The position numbers and the translations under genes were made by a program. The notes below the pieces were generated by a model that ran no database searches, was not told the DNA's origin, and saw only the letters and a list, made by a program, of their open reading frames with translations. This document shows, in pieces, positions 25,163 to 34,523 of a stretch of DNA of 58,541 nucleotides (positions within the stretch are counted from its first letter, which is position 1; each line of letters starts with the position of its first letter). This stretch comes from Candidatus Poribacteria bacterium (lineage in GTDB: Bacteria > Poribacteria > WGA-4E > PCPOR2b), in NCBI GenBank assembly GCA_022826645.1, contig JAJDUM010000088.1, positions 1-58,541 on the forward strand. Reading direction: 5' to 3'.

Positions 25163-25318
25163 CTTATGGTGAATTAGAGAAATAAATCGACACTCACCCC
25201 CGGTAGGTGCGGTTTCCAACCGCACCGGTGCCGACTTAGCCTGCCCCGCCTGTCCCGTTCCGAGGATCCCGATAAATCGGGATTTGGAGTGTTTCATTAA
25301 TTCTAAGGTCCACTATAG
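25163..25318. repeat. Short inverted-repeat element, family 3
   Basis: Left TTATGGTGAATTAGAGAAAT and the reverse complement of the right end CTATAGTGGACCTTAGAATT are imperfect inverted repeats. The interior carries GTAGGTGCGGTTTCCAACCG and the palindrome ATCCCGATAAATCGGGAT. A left end like family 1 (GCTCATGTAAAGAAATCGTG) follows at about 25323. The rest of the gap to 25444 shows no gene. Confidence 0.6.
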
Positions 25319-25444
25319 GTTTGCTCATGTAAAGAAATCGTGCAATAGAAAGTGAGCCTTTGAGGTGGCGAGAGTGTGAGGTAGCATGGGAGCGTGTTTC
25401 TTGTCTCGCTTCCACCCTCCCTCTTTTTTTCTCCGACTTCAGGT

Positions 25445-26806
25445 TTAAGCACGCGCCTCTTCAGGAGATGCCCGACGCTGACCGCCTGCTTGCGTCGCTG
25501 CCGATTCAATAGTCGGTGCCACCTCGCCGGCATCAACCATACGACGGATAAGGCGCTCCCGCATCACCGCAGAGACCCCCTGGTGCGACTCCCTTCCAAT
25601 CAGGTTTGCCAACTCGTAGGGATCCGCCTGCAAGTCGTACAGGTACTCCTCGACATACCGGTCCGATCCCGCACCTTGTGCGCTACGTCCGCCCGGCGCG
25701 GTAACGCCATACTTCCACCGTTGGGTGCGGACAGCACGTCCCACCTGTGATTCACTTATCTGAACGAAGACCTCTTCAGGCCACCCTTCCGTCTCACCTC
25801 TCGTCAACGGCAGAATTGAGCGCCCTTGCATCTCGTCCGGCACGGGAATCCCCGCAGCATCCAGAAGCGTTGGCGGCAAGTCAACGAGACTAACCAACTG
25901 TTCAAGTTGGCCTCCACCATTGAAACCGGGACCGTGCAACGCTGTTGGAACACGGATCGAACTGTCGTGACAGGAGCGTTTGTATTCTGCATTTCGCGTC
26001 TTGAAGTGGCAGCCGTGATCCGATGTAAAGAGCAGAATTGTGTTATCGAGCAGGTCGAGACTCCTGAGTGCGTCCAATACCCTGCCGAGCGCTTCATCAA
26101 GCCGTTTGACCATGCCGTAATAGCCAGCGATATGCTGATGCGTTGAGCCGCCCAACGCAGCAAGATCTGGCGGAATCCATCTCCCCGCGTAACGTTCACG
26201 GTACCCATCTGGCGGCGGATAATCATCGAGGTGGTTCTGATGATGCGGTTCGATATATGAGGTGAAAAGGTAAAACGGATCGCCTTGGTGGGCGTCAATA
26301 TACCGAATCATGGCATCGGTGACGGCGTCCACACGATAGCCGGGGAGCTTGACAGCGTCATTATCATTATTGTAGAGAACGGTGTGATAGGCGTCCGAGG
26401 TAAACTCAAGCACGTTAGACGCGAGCCAATACTCATAACCGGCGCGTGCAGATTCAGGAACAGCCCCTTCAACACCTCTGTCGTAGAGATGCCACTTACC
26501 AATATAACCGGTCCTATAGCCGTTCTCACCGAAATGGTGGGCGAGCGTCTTCAGATCTGGCGACAACGGAATGCCGTTTCGGTGACACCCCGTTTCCGTG
26601 GCGTAAAGTCCGGTCTGCAAGCAGGAACGTGCAGGACCACAAACGGGTTGGCATGTGAACGAGCGATGGAGGTGTGTCCCCCGTCGCGCCATCCGATCGA
26701 AATTGGGCGTCAGATCCAGCGGATTACCGTGTACGCCGGTTGTATCCCACCGCTGCTGATCTGTGAAAAATACGATGACATTGGGTTGGTCTGAAGTTCT
26801 TGCCAT
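25445..26806 (-). CDS. Sulfatase, formylglycine type
   Basis: A 453-residue sulfatase with activation motif C56-G-P-A-R60 (VCGPARSCLQTG), the CxPAR variant. The N-terminal metal site is FFTDQQRWD and the later one LFTSDHGCHFKT. There is no signal peptide, so it is probably cytoplasmic. GGAGAG lies upstream of the ATG. It is the last gene of a minus-strand set with the phosphonoacetate-hydrolase-like gene (86 bp gap) and the dehydrogenase. The substrate is unknown. Confidence 0.91.
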   Translation of the reverse strand: MARTSDQPNVIVFFTDQQRWDTTGVHGNPLDLTPNFDRMARRGTHLHRSFTCQPVCGPARSCLQTGLYATETGCHRNGIPLSPDLKTLAHHFGENGYRTGYIGKWHLYDRGVEGAVPESARAGYEYWLASNVLEFTSDAYHTVLYNNDNDAVKLPGYRVDAVTDAMIRYIDAHQGDPFYLFTSYIEPHHQNHLDDYPPPDGYRERYAGRWIPPDLAALGGSTHQHIAGYYGMVKRLDEALGRVLDALRSLDLLDNTILLFTSDHGCHFKTRNAEYKRSCHDSSIRVPTALHGPGFNGGGQLEQLVSLVDLPPTLLDAAGIPVPDEMQGRSILPLTRGETEGWPEEVFVQISESQVGRAVRTQRWKYGVTAPGGRSAQGAGSDRYVEEYLYDLQADPYELANLIGRESHQGVSAVMRERLIRRMVDAGEVAPTIESAATQAGGQRRASPEEARA

Positions 26807-26892
26807 ATTACTATCTCTCCGTTTTCTAATGACCGCTAAAGTCGATTTTGTATGATTACGGCTTGTATTCGGCGCAGCCTCTGAAATACCAG

Positions 26893-28005
26893 TTAATCTG
26901 CGAGGCTTTTCAGAAATAAGCGACCGACATCAAGGTTATACGCAAAATCGCTTGCTGACCATAGGCTATTATAGCCGATCACCGGCACTTCGCTCTCATG
27001 TCGGGAACCGTGAGATCTGATATCGACGGCTGTCTCTGTCTCGGTGAGTTCGCCAAAAACGGTGTCTTGATCTGCGAGGACAAAAATATCCCCAATCCGA
27101 TCCGGGTGAAGCCGAAATTGAACCGCCGCTTCATCTGACGAGTAAACCTCCTCAACCCCCGGCGCAGCACCCAACATTTCAATTGCTCTCGAAAGATCTC
27201 CTATCTTCTGGAGGAAAACATACGCCGCCCCTCCCAAATTGCCGTGATGTGCGACGTACCGATCTTTGATGATAGGGATAGCACTTGACGGGATGCCATG
27301 CTCGGTCAACCAGCGCCCCGGATCGAGCGCGCGCGTCTTCGGCAACATCGCGTGATCCGCAGTGATATAAATCTCACGTTCCGGATCATCATCCACAATC
27401 TCTCCAATAAGTCGATCCAGTTCCGCGATATGCTGCAGCGAATGTTCCTCCGTCGGGGCGTACTTGTGCTGATTCCAATCCGTTGTTGAGCAGTAGGCGA
27501 GTTGCGGATCATGCTGCCGTAGAACCTCGCGTAATGCCCGTAGCAACCACCAATTAATCTCCGACGAGTAGATCTCCTCAGCCGGTCCAACCATCTCAAC
27601 GTATTCGGGCGGCGGGTCTTCTGCAGCGATAGCGATATCCGTTCCAGCCTCAAGCATCCGAAGCAGCTTTTTCTTCGTAACGAGCAGAGCAGTTTTCTCC
27701 GCAAAGCCCGACCGTTTTACACGCTCAAATAACGTCGGTGCGAGCAGAAAGCGGTTATCCTCGACGAACTCTCCCTTACCCGTCTCGCGGTCAACGTGAT
27801 AGTTAGTCGTGATACCGTGCGTTTCCGGGAAAGTTCCTGTGGCGAGGCTCACATTGTTGACGTTTGTGACCGAAGGAATGACGGACCTTACATGCTGATA
27901 GAAGCCCTCCCCCGCTAACCTTTGGATATTGGGTATATCGCTGGCGGCGAGGTAGTCATGTCCCCCGGCGTCTATGCAGATAATCAAAACCTTGCGATGG
28001 CTCAC
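26893..28005 (-). CDS. Alkaline-phosphatase-superfamily hydrolase, phosphonoacetate-hydrolase-like
   Basis: A 370-residue protein starting at GTG that overlaps the upstream stop (GTGA). It resembles PhnA-type phosphonoacetate hydrolases, which cleave the C-P bond to acetate and phosphate: D12 ligand in LIICIDAGG, nucleophile-like Thr47 in IPSVTNVNNVSLATGT, GITTNYHVDRETG, paired ligands in CSTTDWNQHKYAP and ITADHAMLPKT, and a late HGSRHES. A nucleotide pyrophosphatase or related phosphodiesterase is the alternative. The HpnZ-like partner strengthens the phosphonate reading. Confidence 0.72.
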   Translation of the reverse strand: MSHRKVLIICIDAGGHDYLAASDIPNIQRLAGEGFYQHVRSVIPSVTNVNNVSLATGTFPETHGITTNYHVDRETGKGEFVEDNRFLLAPTLFERVKRSGFAEKTALLVTKKKLLRMLEAGTDIAIAAEDPPPEYVEMVGPAEEIYSSEINWWLLRALREVLRQHDPQLAYCSTTDWNQHKYAPTEEHSLQHIAELDRLIGEIVDDDPEREIYITADHAMLPKTRALDPGRWLTEHGIPSSAIPIIKDRYVAHHGNLGGAAYVFLQKIGDLSRAIEMLGAAPGVEEVYSSDEAAVQFRLHPDRIGDIFVLADQDTVFGELTETETAVDIRSHGSRHESEVPVIGYNSLWSASDFAYNLDVGRLFLKSLAD

Positions 28006-29111
28006 AGCGGCTGCCCTTCTAAACTTGGATTAATGCCTACTCGAATCAAATCTCCCTGCATCGCTCGATTAAATGCAGGGTTGATTTCCTTTAGGGGATA
28101 GACCGCACCGACTAAACCCTCAAATGGATACCGTTCCCGCGTCTCCTCAACAAATCGAAGCGCGTCTCCGAGTGCCGATGGATGGTAGTTATGATTCCCT
28201 CGCACCGTCAAGCATTTTGTCACGACCTTATGTGCGTCCACCGTGACACTGGCATGTGGGAAGACGTAGCCGAGCGTCAAGCAGCTTCCACCGATCCCCA
28301 ACCAATCAAGCGAGTTGACTAACGCAGCCTCTGAGCCGCTCACTTCGACAGCGAGATCGACACCGCGCCCACCCGTTAAAACGTGTAAGGCTTCCTCGAT
28401 CTCCACGGTGGAGGTTTCGGAGAGATTAAATGTATGCGTTGCACCGAAGGCTTCTGCGACACGAAGACGCTCGGTTACGCGGTCTACGCATGCGACAGTT
28501 TCAAACCCTCGCTCACGTAGACAGCACGCAGCGTAAATACCTAACATGCCTGCACCTTGAACAACCGCGCTGGACCTGCCGGTGAGGTCAAGCGTTGCCA
28601 GTCCGCCCAAAACCGTAGCGAGGGCACAGTTGAGCGGTGCTGCTTCAATGTCGCTTACCTCATCAGGGATGCGGTAGATCGCCGTTCCTGACCGAAGGCA
28701 AATCCATTCTCCGAAACCGCCGTTGAGGAAATATGGATCCTCACTTCGTGCATGCCCATACTTGAACAGCTTCTCACACTTCTGCGGCAGATTCCGCCTG
28801 TCGCAATATTCGCACGTACCACACGCAGCCATGATGCTCCATGTTACACGGTCGCCTTCGTACAGAGGTTCGCCGTATGCATCGCGAACCTGCGTCGGTG
28901 CAGCGACACGCCCAACCGCTTCGTGACCCAACACGCACGGCACCGGTGCGGTCCGTCGTCCTGCAAAGGTGTGCAGGTCCGAGCCACAGATCGTCGCCAA
29001 CGACACCCGAACCAGCACATCATCTATATTTGGTGCTGTAATTTCCTGTTCAGAGAGTTCAAACGGTTGACCTGCCCCGTGAAAGAGCGCGGTCGAAGCC
29101 CGCTGACGCAT
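28002..29111 (-). CDS. Zinc-binding alcohol dehydrogenase, phosphonate-associated (HpnZ-like)
   Basis: A 369-residue medium-chain dehydrogenase. The ATG at 29111 is chosen over one at 29228 because AAAGGAAA lies directly upstream and the longer version adds a non-conserved tail. Catalytic zinc ligands are in ICGSDLHT (Cys42) and LGHEAVG (His63); structural zinc cysteines are in CGTCEYCDRRNLPQKC. The nucleotide fold has VVQGAGMLGIYAAC. The pattern CGSDLHTFAGRR...LPQKCEKLFKYGH matches the HpnZ group often found in phosphonate catabolism clusters. Its true substrate is unproven. Confidence 0.75.
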   Translation of the reverse strand: MRQRASTALFHGAGQPFELSEQEITAPNIDDVLVRVSLATICGSDLHTFAGRRTAPVPCVLGHEAVGRVAAPTQVRDAYGEPLYEGDRVTWSIMAACGTCEYCDRRNLPQKCEKLFKYGHARSEDPYFLNGGFGEWICLRSGTAIYRIPDEVSDIEAAPLNCALATVLGGLATLDLTGRSSAVVQGAGMLGIYAACCLRERGFETVACVDRVTERLRVAEAFGATHTFNLSETSTVEIEEALHVLTGGRGVDLAVEVSGSEAALVNSLDWLGIGGSCLTLGYVFPHASVTVDAHKVVTKCLTVRGNHNYHPSALGDALRFVEETRERYPFEGLVGAVYPLKEINPAFNRAMQGDLIRVGINPSLEGQPL

Positions 29112-29142
29112 ACATTTTCCTTTCAATCCATGCCCGGTCTGT

Positions 29143-29553
29143 TTATTCGATTGTGCGATGGCTTGCGATAAACTCCATCGTTGCTTGTGCGATAAACTTC
29201 GATCGGGTCTCGCCGTGCTGTTTAGCATATTGGTCTATCAATGCTAACAAAATTTCATGCACGGTAATATTGACGCGACGTGATTCGCCTGGGAGTTTGT
29301 CAAGAGTTACCGATACTAACGCCCAAACCCCATCGGCGTAATCTGGGTTTTTCTGATGGAACTCAATACTACGGGGCGTTGGAATTGCATTGCCGTCAAG
29401 CACCAACCCTTCAATGTGGCATTCGATGGCTTCCGTGGCTTGAGCGATTGCGTCATCAATAGTGTCTCCAGCGGTAAAACAACCCGGAAGATCTGGAACG
29501 GTCACACCGTAATCGCTATCTGGATCTTTGTGAACAATAACTGGGTAGTGCAT
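29143..29553 (-). CDS. hicB: HicB-family antitoxin
   Basis: A 136-residue antitoxin. The N-terminal degenerate RNase-H-like domain (GVTVPDLPGCFTAGDTIDDA) is the HicB hallmark; the C-terminus carries a ribbon-helix-helix segment RRVNITVHEILLALIDQY for DNA binding. AGAGGTG lies upstream of the ATG. It follows hicA by 9 bp and should neutralise it while repressing their promoter. Confidence 0.92.
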   Translation of the reverse strand: MHYPVIVHKDPDSDYGVTVPDLPGCFTAGDTIDDAIAQATEAIECHIEGLVLDGNAIPTPRSIEFHQKNPDYADGVWALVSVTLDKLPGESRRVNITVHEILLALIDQYAKQHGETRSKFIAQATMEFIASHRTIE

Positions 29554-29562
29554 AAAACACCT

Positions 29563-29751
29563 CTAGGGCCAATCCCAATCTGCCTGCCGATAGATGTTCC
29601 TCAGTGTACCTTTCGGAAAATTTTTCCTTGGGTGAGGAACAGTAACTTTGCCTGGCTTGTTGGGATGTTTGTATTGATGGTGACTTCCACGAATATGAAC
29701 GAGCAGCCATCCTTCTCTTTTAAGTCGTGCAATAACTTCGCGGCTTGTCAT
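29563..29751 (-). CDS. hicA: HicA-family toxin
   Basis: A 62-residue double-stranded-RNA-binding-fold mRNA interferase. The start MTSREVIARLKREGW, the catalytic-histidine strand GSHHQYKHP and VTVPHPRKNFPKGTL are typical. The gene precedes hicB, the usual order. No strong ribosome site is visible upstream of the ATG. Confidence 0.92.
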   Translation of the reverse strand: MTSREVIARLKREGWLLVHIRGSHHQYKHPNKPGKVTVPHPRKNFPKGTLRNIYRQADWDWP

Positions 29752-29830
29752 TTTTTATGATAGATCCGATACAGAAAAGGTTGAGCGGAAATTACAGCCT
29801 AAGTCGTTCTATTGTTTGTCAAAGACTATA

Positions 29831-31006
29831 TCAATGGGGCTGCACTTTTTTTATTTTCCCACTTCGCCAAAGCCGAAACGCGAGCGTCGCCGAAATAACA
29901 ACCATGCCCGCAGCCACAGCAAACGGCAAGGAGATACTTACTGATTCAAGTCTACCTCCAACCATGTGTCCTGAGAGGAAACCTGAACTCCACGCGAGAT
30001 GCGTTATTCCAACACCCCGTCCCTTCTCTTCTGTTGCGAAAAATTCATCAATAAGTCGGGGCATTGTGATTGAAACCGACCATGCTGCCCCCGCACCGAA
30101 GACCCCCAATACAAATAGCAGAGTTGTCGAACCTGTATTTAGCGTAATTAGGACCACACTCAGCGCGACAAGGCATGTTGCCACAAGGGCAGTGGACTTA
30201 GCACCGACAACGTCACAAATGCGGCCTGATATCAGCTGGCAGCAGGCGGCAAACAGATCTCTTGATGCGCCGTAGTATCCTGCCAACCTAACACTCGAAG
30301 CGCGGGCAATCAGAACCGGCAACAGGAGGCTTACCGTGCCCCAAGAGTAGGTCGGTAGAAAACGCATGCCGAGCAGTAACCGAATCTCTCGGCGTCGAAG
30401 CATTTTCCCATACCCTACCAGCATCTGAGTAAAAGATCCCCGTCTATCGTCCCCGCGCGGCAGCCGAGGTAGCAGGATAAGTGCCGCTAAAATAAGCAGC
30501 ACCATGACAAAGATCGTTCCACCGCCAACGACCCCGTAACTGAAGCGATCAATCAACTCACCACCAATCGCACTGCCCACTGATCCCCCGAATGTGTACG
30601 TCATGAAGTATACAGCGGCGGCTAAGCCGAGTTGATTTGCATCGACGGCGCTGATGAGATACGATTGCCCACCCGCGGTCCGGAAACCGGAGGCAATCCC
30701 CTGATAGCACAGCACCCCCCAAATCAACAGCGGTTGTTCACTTATGAACACAACTCCTACAACCAATGCCCCCGTCATGCCCAAAATTAACGTGGATTTT
30801 CGACCCAATCGATCGCTCAAGGCACCACCGACCAAAGCGAACAAACCGCCGAGAGCGATGGGAACTGCACGTAATAAAGCAGCGAACCATACTGTTTTTC
30901 CCAATGCCTCCTCCACGTAGACCGGGAACAGGAGTTCGATGGGGGCAGTGACAAGTCCCGCTGCGAGTAGGATAAGGCACAATGAGATGAATTGGCGATT
31001 CCACAT
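29831..31006 (-). CDS. Major facilitator superfamily transporter
   Basis: A 391-residue inner-membrane protein with about twelve hydrophobic helices and the loop motif GALSDRLGRKSTL between helices 2 and 3, the MFS signature. The relation to the sulfatase and phosphonate genes is by position only. It is transcribed away from the aldo/keto reductase at 31299. The substrate is unknown. Confidence 0.87.
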   Translation of the reverse strand: MWNRQFISLCLILLAAGLVTAPIELLFPVYVEEALGKTVWFAALLRAVPIALGGLFALVGGALSDRLGRKSTLILGMTGALVVGVVFISEQPLLIWGVLCYQGIASGFRTAGGQSYLISAVDANQLGLAAAVYFMTYTFGGSVGSAIGGELIDRFSYGVVGGGTIFVMVLLILAALILLPRLPRGDDRRGSFTQMLVGYGKMLRRREIRLLLGMRFLPTYSWGTVSLLLPVLIARASSVRLAGYYGASRDLFAACCQLISGRICDVVGAKSTALVATCLVALSVVLITLNTGSTTLLFVLGVFGAGAAWSVSITMPRLIDEFFATEEKGRGVGITHLAWSSGFLSGHMVGGRLESVSISLPFAVAAGMVVISATLAFRLWRSGKIKKVQPH

Positions 31007-31298
31007 TAGTTTATGGGACCTGTCTCTGAAAGATATCTGCTATACCTTTAAATTTCTTATAGAGGTCGGCAGAAATCTTTCGGTTTTTGGGTGGCGTATA
31101 CATAGGCGCATCTCCGGTGTCAACTATGCTGAACCAGGGCTTAACGGAAATCAAGAGCTACCTCACAATCACTGTTTTCATTATACAGAATAATATGGGG
31201 AATGCAAAGTTTTAATTGATGTTTGCCGTTGTATCGTCTGGAGGAAATATGATAAAATGGCGAGTAAAATCAGATCGCATTACAAGAAGGGGAAAAAC

Positions 31299-32330
31299 AT
31301 GCAATACAGACGTTTAGGAAGAACTGGACTCAAAGTTTCAGAAGTCTGCTTGGGAACAATGACCTTTGGGGCAACCGATTGGGGCAACGATGAAGCCGAA
31401 TCGGATGCAATCTTCAACTGCGCGTTGGACGCCGGTATTAACTTTTTCGATGTGGCAAATTCATACGCTGAAGGTCGGTCAGAGACGATTTTGGGGCGCA
31501 TCATGAAAGGGAAGCGCGATAAACTTATTATCGCTACTAAAGTGTTCAACCCGATGGGAACGGACATCAACGATTCCGGCACTTCGCGGGTGCATATCAT
31601 GAGGTCAGTGGAGGACAGTCTGAGACGTCTACAGATTGATCATATTGACCTCTTCCTCATCCATCATGTTGATCGGGAAACGCCGACTGAGGAACGCTTG
31701 CGTGCCCTCGATGATCTCGTGCATCAGGGCAAAGTCCGTTACATCGGTTGCAGCAACGAATACGCTTGGCGGTTGTGTGACGCCTTGTGGATTAGCGAGG
31801 TAAAGAACTTAGCGCGCTATGAGGCACTGCAACCCCAGTACAACCTGCTGACACGCGACATCGAAGAAGAGATCTTACCCGTTTGCCGTGATAAGGGAGT
31901 TGGCGTGTATGTCTGGGGACCGTTGGCGTCGGGGTACCTAACCGGAAAGTATAAACCGGACCAGCCACCACCCGAAGATTCACGTTTTGCTCGAAGGGCG
32001 GAGTCTTCAATGGATCGATACCTTGATCCGCGGATACAGAAAATCTTGGAAACACTCCAAGACGTCGCACAAGGATTGGACAGGAGCATGGCACAGGTGG
32101 CTTTGCGATGGATCCTGGAACAGGAGGGCATAACTTCAGTCATCGTCGGATCAACCAAGGTGGAACAACTCCAAGATAACATCGGTTGTTCAGGTTGGAA
32201 TCTGCCTGCTGACGCCTTGGCGAGGTTGAGCGAAGTCTCCGCCCCTCCGATGCGCTACCCGGACTCGATGGAGTTGAATATCCACCAGCGCAGGGCGGAT
32301 GCGGTGGACATGCCGACACTGGATGCGTAA
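31299..32330 (+). CDS. Aldo/keto reductase
   Basis: A 343-residue NADPH-dependent oxidoreductase. The ATG at 31299 is chosen for the ribosome site AAGGGG and the family start MQYRRLGRTGLKVSEVCLGT. The catalytic tetrad is visible: Asp and Tyr in FDVANSYAEG, Lys in IIATKVF, His in LFLIHHVD. The C-terminal cofactor segment is TSVIVGSTKVEQLQDN. It is likely to reduce a sugar or aldehyde carbonyl. It is followed by the ceramidase-like gene after 22 bp. Confidence 0.92.
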   Translation: MQYRRLGRTGLKVSEVCLGTMTFGATDWGNDEAESDAIFNCALDAGINFFDVANSYAEGRSETILGRIMKGKRDKLIIATKVFNPMGTDINDSGTSRVHIMRSVEDSLRRLQIDHIDLFLIHHVDRETPTEERLRALDDLVHQGKVRYIGCSNEYAWRLCDALWISEVKNLARYEALQPQYNLLTRDIEEEILPVCRDKGVGVYVWGPLASGYLTGKYKPDQPPPEDSRFARRAESSMDRYLDPRIQKILETLQDVAQGLDRSMAQVALRWILEQEGITSVIVGSTKVEQLQDNIGCSGWNLPADALARLSEVSAPPMRYPDSMELNIHQRRADAVDMPTLDA

Positions 32331-32352
32331 CTCTTCATAAAGGGGTAGAACC

Positions 32353-33636
32353 GTGAGTGAGACAAACTACCAAGTTGGTGCCGCAAAGATTGATATCACA
32401 CCCGATTTCCCGGTTCGGCTCAGCGGCTATGGTGGGCGACGGGAAGAGGCGGATAGCGTTGAACAACGGATCTGGGCGAAGGCGTTAGCCATTCGCAACG
32501 GAACCGAAAGTCCCGCTGTACTAATAACGGTGGATAACTGTGGCGTGCCAGATTACATCACCGAGGAGGTTGCTGCCAAGGTAAAGGAAGACGCAGCGGT
32601 TCCTCGCGAACAATTTGTAATCTGCTCCACGCACACCCACAGCGCGCCATACCTCTCAGGCGTGCTACGGACACTATTTGGCGTGCCAGTTCCTGAAGCC
32701 CATCAGGAGAATATCGATCGCTACACCCGCGAATTGACGGAGAAACTGAAGCAGGTAGCAAAGGCAGCACTCGCTGATCTCTGCCCCGGTTCCCTCTCGT
32801 GGGGAGAAGGAAGGGTCGGATTCGCCGATAATCGTCGGACGAAGGGAGGGCCCGTTGACCATGCCCTGCCGATGCTTCGTGCTGTAGGGACCGACGGTGG
32901 ATTGCGGGCAATTCTTACCAGTTACGCCTGCCACTGCACCACGCTCGGCGGCGATTTCAACGCTGTCTGCGGAGATTGGGCGGGCTATGCGGGTGCCTAT
33001 ATCGAGGCAGACTATCCCGATGCAACTGCACTGGTGGCGATCGGATGTGCAGGAGATGCGAATCCCGCACCGCGGACCGGGCTAAACTTTGCGCGACAGC
33101 ATGGACACGCGATTGCCGCCGAAGTGAACCGGCTCCTCGGTAGTGACCTTACTTCAATAGAGGGGAAACTCACAGGTCAAGTCAAGCGCATTGACTTACC
33201 CTTTGACACACTGCCCACCCGTCAAGAGTGGGAAGAACGTGTGGAGGGCGGCGGGGCAATCGGCTACCACGCGCAGATACAACTCAATCGATTGGATCGC
33301 GGCGAATCCCTTCAGACGGCGCTCCCCTACCCTATCCAGACCTGGACTTTTGGGGAGGAACTTGCAGTCGTTTTTCTGCCCGGCGAGGTGGTGGTTGATT
33401 ATTCAGTTCGTCTTAAGCGTGAGTGCGGTACTTCGCGTCTGTGGGTCAATGCGTACTGCAACGACGTGCCGTGCTATATTCCTTCAAGACGCATTTTGAG
33501 GGAGGGCGGCTACGAAGGCGAAGGAGCGATGATTTACTATGATCGCCCCACGCGCTTCGCACCTGCTGTGGAGGATATGATTGTTAGAACTGTCCATGAA
33601 CTGCTGCCGAGGACGTTTCGTGCGGACAGTCCCTGA
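32353..33636 (+). CDS. Ceramidase-like N-terminal domain protein, catalytic Ser replaced
   Basis: A 427-residue protein starting at GTG. It resembles the N-terminal domain of neutral/alkaline non-lysosomal ceramidases (start VGAAKIDITPDFPVRLSGYG, zinc-site histidines in CSTHTHSAP). True ceramidases are around 650 residues and use a serine in a GDVSPN-type motif; here the corresponding segment reads GCAGDANPAP and the C-terminal domain is missing. It is therefore probably a hydrolase of another substrate. There is no signal peptide. Confidence 0.72.
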   Translation: MSETNYQVGAAKIDITPDFPVRLSGYGGRREEADSVEQRIWAKALAIRNGTESPAVLITVDNCGVPDYITEEVAAKVKEDAAVPREQFVICSTHTHSAPYLSGVLRTLFGVPVPEAHQENIDRYTRELTEKLKQVAKAALADLCPGSLSWGEGRVGFADNRRTKGGPVDHALPMLRAVGTDGGLRAILTSYACHCTTLGGDFNAVCGDWAGYAGAYIEADYPDATALVAIGCAGDANPAPRTGLNFARQHGHAIAAEVNRLLGSDLTSIEGKLTGQVKRIDLPFDTLPTRQEWEERVEGGGAIGYHAQIQLNRLDRGESLQTALPYPIQTWTFGEELAVVFLPGEVVVDYSVRLKRECGTSRLWVNAYCNDVPCYIPSRRILREGGYEGEGAMIYYDRPTRFAPAVEDMIVRTVHELLPRTFRADSP

Positions 33637-33701
33637 TGAGTAGGAATCAAGACAGTTTGCACCATACGCAAAATCGGTCCGTTTTGCCGTGGCAAGATCT
33701 G

Positions 33702-34046
33702 CTATCCGTTTAGCGCAGTGATAGCTTCATCTTCACTGTCAAAATGTTCAAAGATAGTAATTAGCCTCCCTATCACAAGGAGGTTGTTGATAGTATTGCT
33801 AACGTTAACCACACCGATCCGTCCGCCTTTCCGTGCAACGGATACATGCAGCCCTATCAGCGTCCCGAGTCCGGAACTATCCATCCGGGATACATCGCCA
33901 AAATCAAACAGGAATTTAGGAGAGTCAGGGGCATCTGCCAACTGCTCTTCGATCACCTGTCTGAGCTCGCCACCTGCGATACCCACAATTCTCCCACCAA
34001 GTTTCAGAACAATAACGCCGTCTCTAGTCTCAACATTGATGTCCAT
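33702..34046 (-). CDS. STAS-domain anti-sigma-factor antagonist
   Basis: A 114-residue cytoplasmic STAS protein. The ATG at 34046 is preferred to 34076 because TTAGGAG lies upstream. The fold and phospho-acceptor serine are visible in FDFGDVSRMDSSGLGTLIGL. Such proteins bind kinase or anti-sigma partners in partner-switching regulation. No kinase or phosphatase partner is adjacent, so it may be a bridging component acting elsewhere. Confidence 0.88.
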   Translation of the reverse strand: MDINVETRDGVIVLKLGGRIVGIAGGELRQVIEEQLADAPDSPKFLFDFGDVSRMDSSGLGTLIGLHVSVARKGGRIGVVNVSNTINNLLVIGRLITIFEHFDSEDEAITALNG

Positions 34047-34288
34047 CACTTCTTCTCCTAAAATGTTGTTCGGCAAAAAGCCGATTGTTTTGGAAAGTGC
34101 AGATTAGCTGTTTTCTATCTGCTTTTATTCTAAATGATATGTCGCTTTCTGTCAAGTCTACTGTTCAGAATTTGCTAAGACACTTGTCGGGATCGGGATT
34201 GCGTATAACGAGATTCTCACATAGCAGGGGGAAGGAAGCGAAAAACGTCAGAATTCGTTGATTCGTCTAAATTTATCAAGATCAAACC

Positions 34289-34318
34289 TTGACAAAACCC
34301 TCCCTTTGATGATACTAT
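34289..34318 (+). promoter_or_regulatory. Likely rplM promoter
   Basis: TTGACA at 34289-34294 followed by TACTAT at 34313-34318 (18-bp spacer; GATACT with 16 bp is an alternative). It lies about 205 bp upstream of rplM, leaving a long leader. A second TTGACA at 34374 has no matching -10. Confidence 0.5.
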
Positions 34319-34523
34319 TTCGGGCTGTTGTGCCTAGCGTTTGAAATATAATAACGCAAGTTGTTACGGCAGGTTGACATTTTTCTGTAGTAAAGTCGGG
34401 AAAGACTCTAATCATCATACCACCCGCCAAAAACTGAGGCGATTTTCTGAAATCACCTCGGGTTAAGATAGTGGACGAAAATCTTCCGCTGCGATGCAGT
34501 GGGAAGTTGTTGAAGGTAAAATC

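Noticed and set aside
34374..34400. TTGACA at 34374 as an rplM promoter
   Set aside because: No -10 hexamer lies at 16-18 bp; the pair at 34289/34313 fits better.
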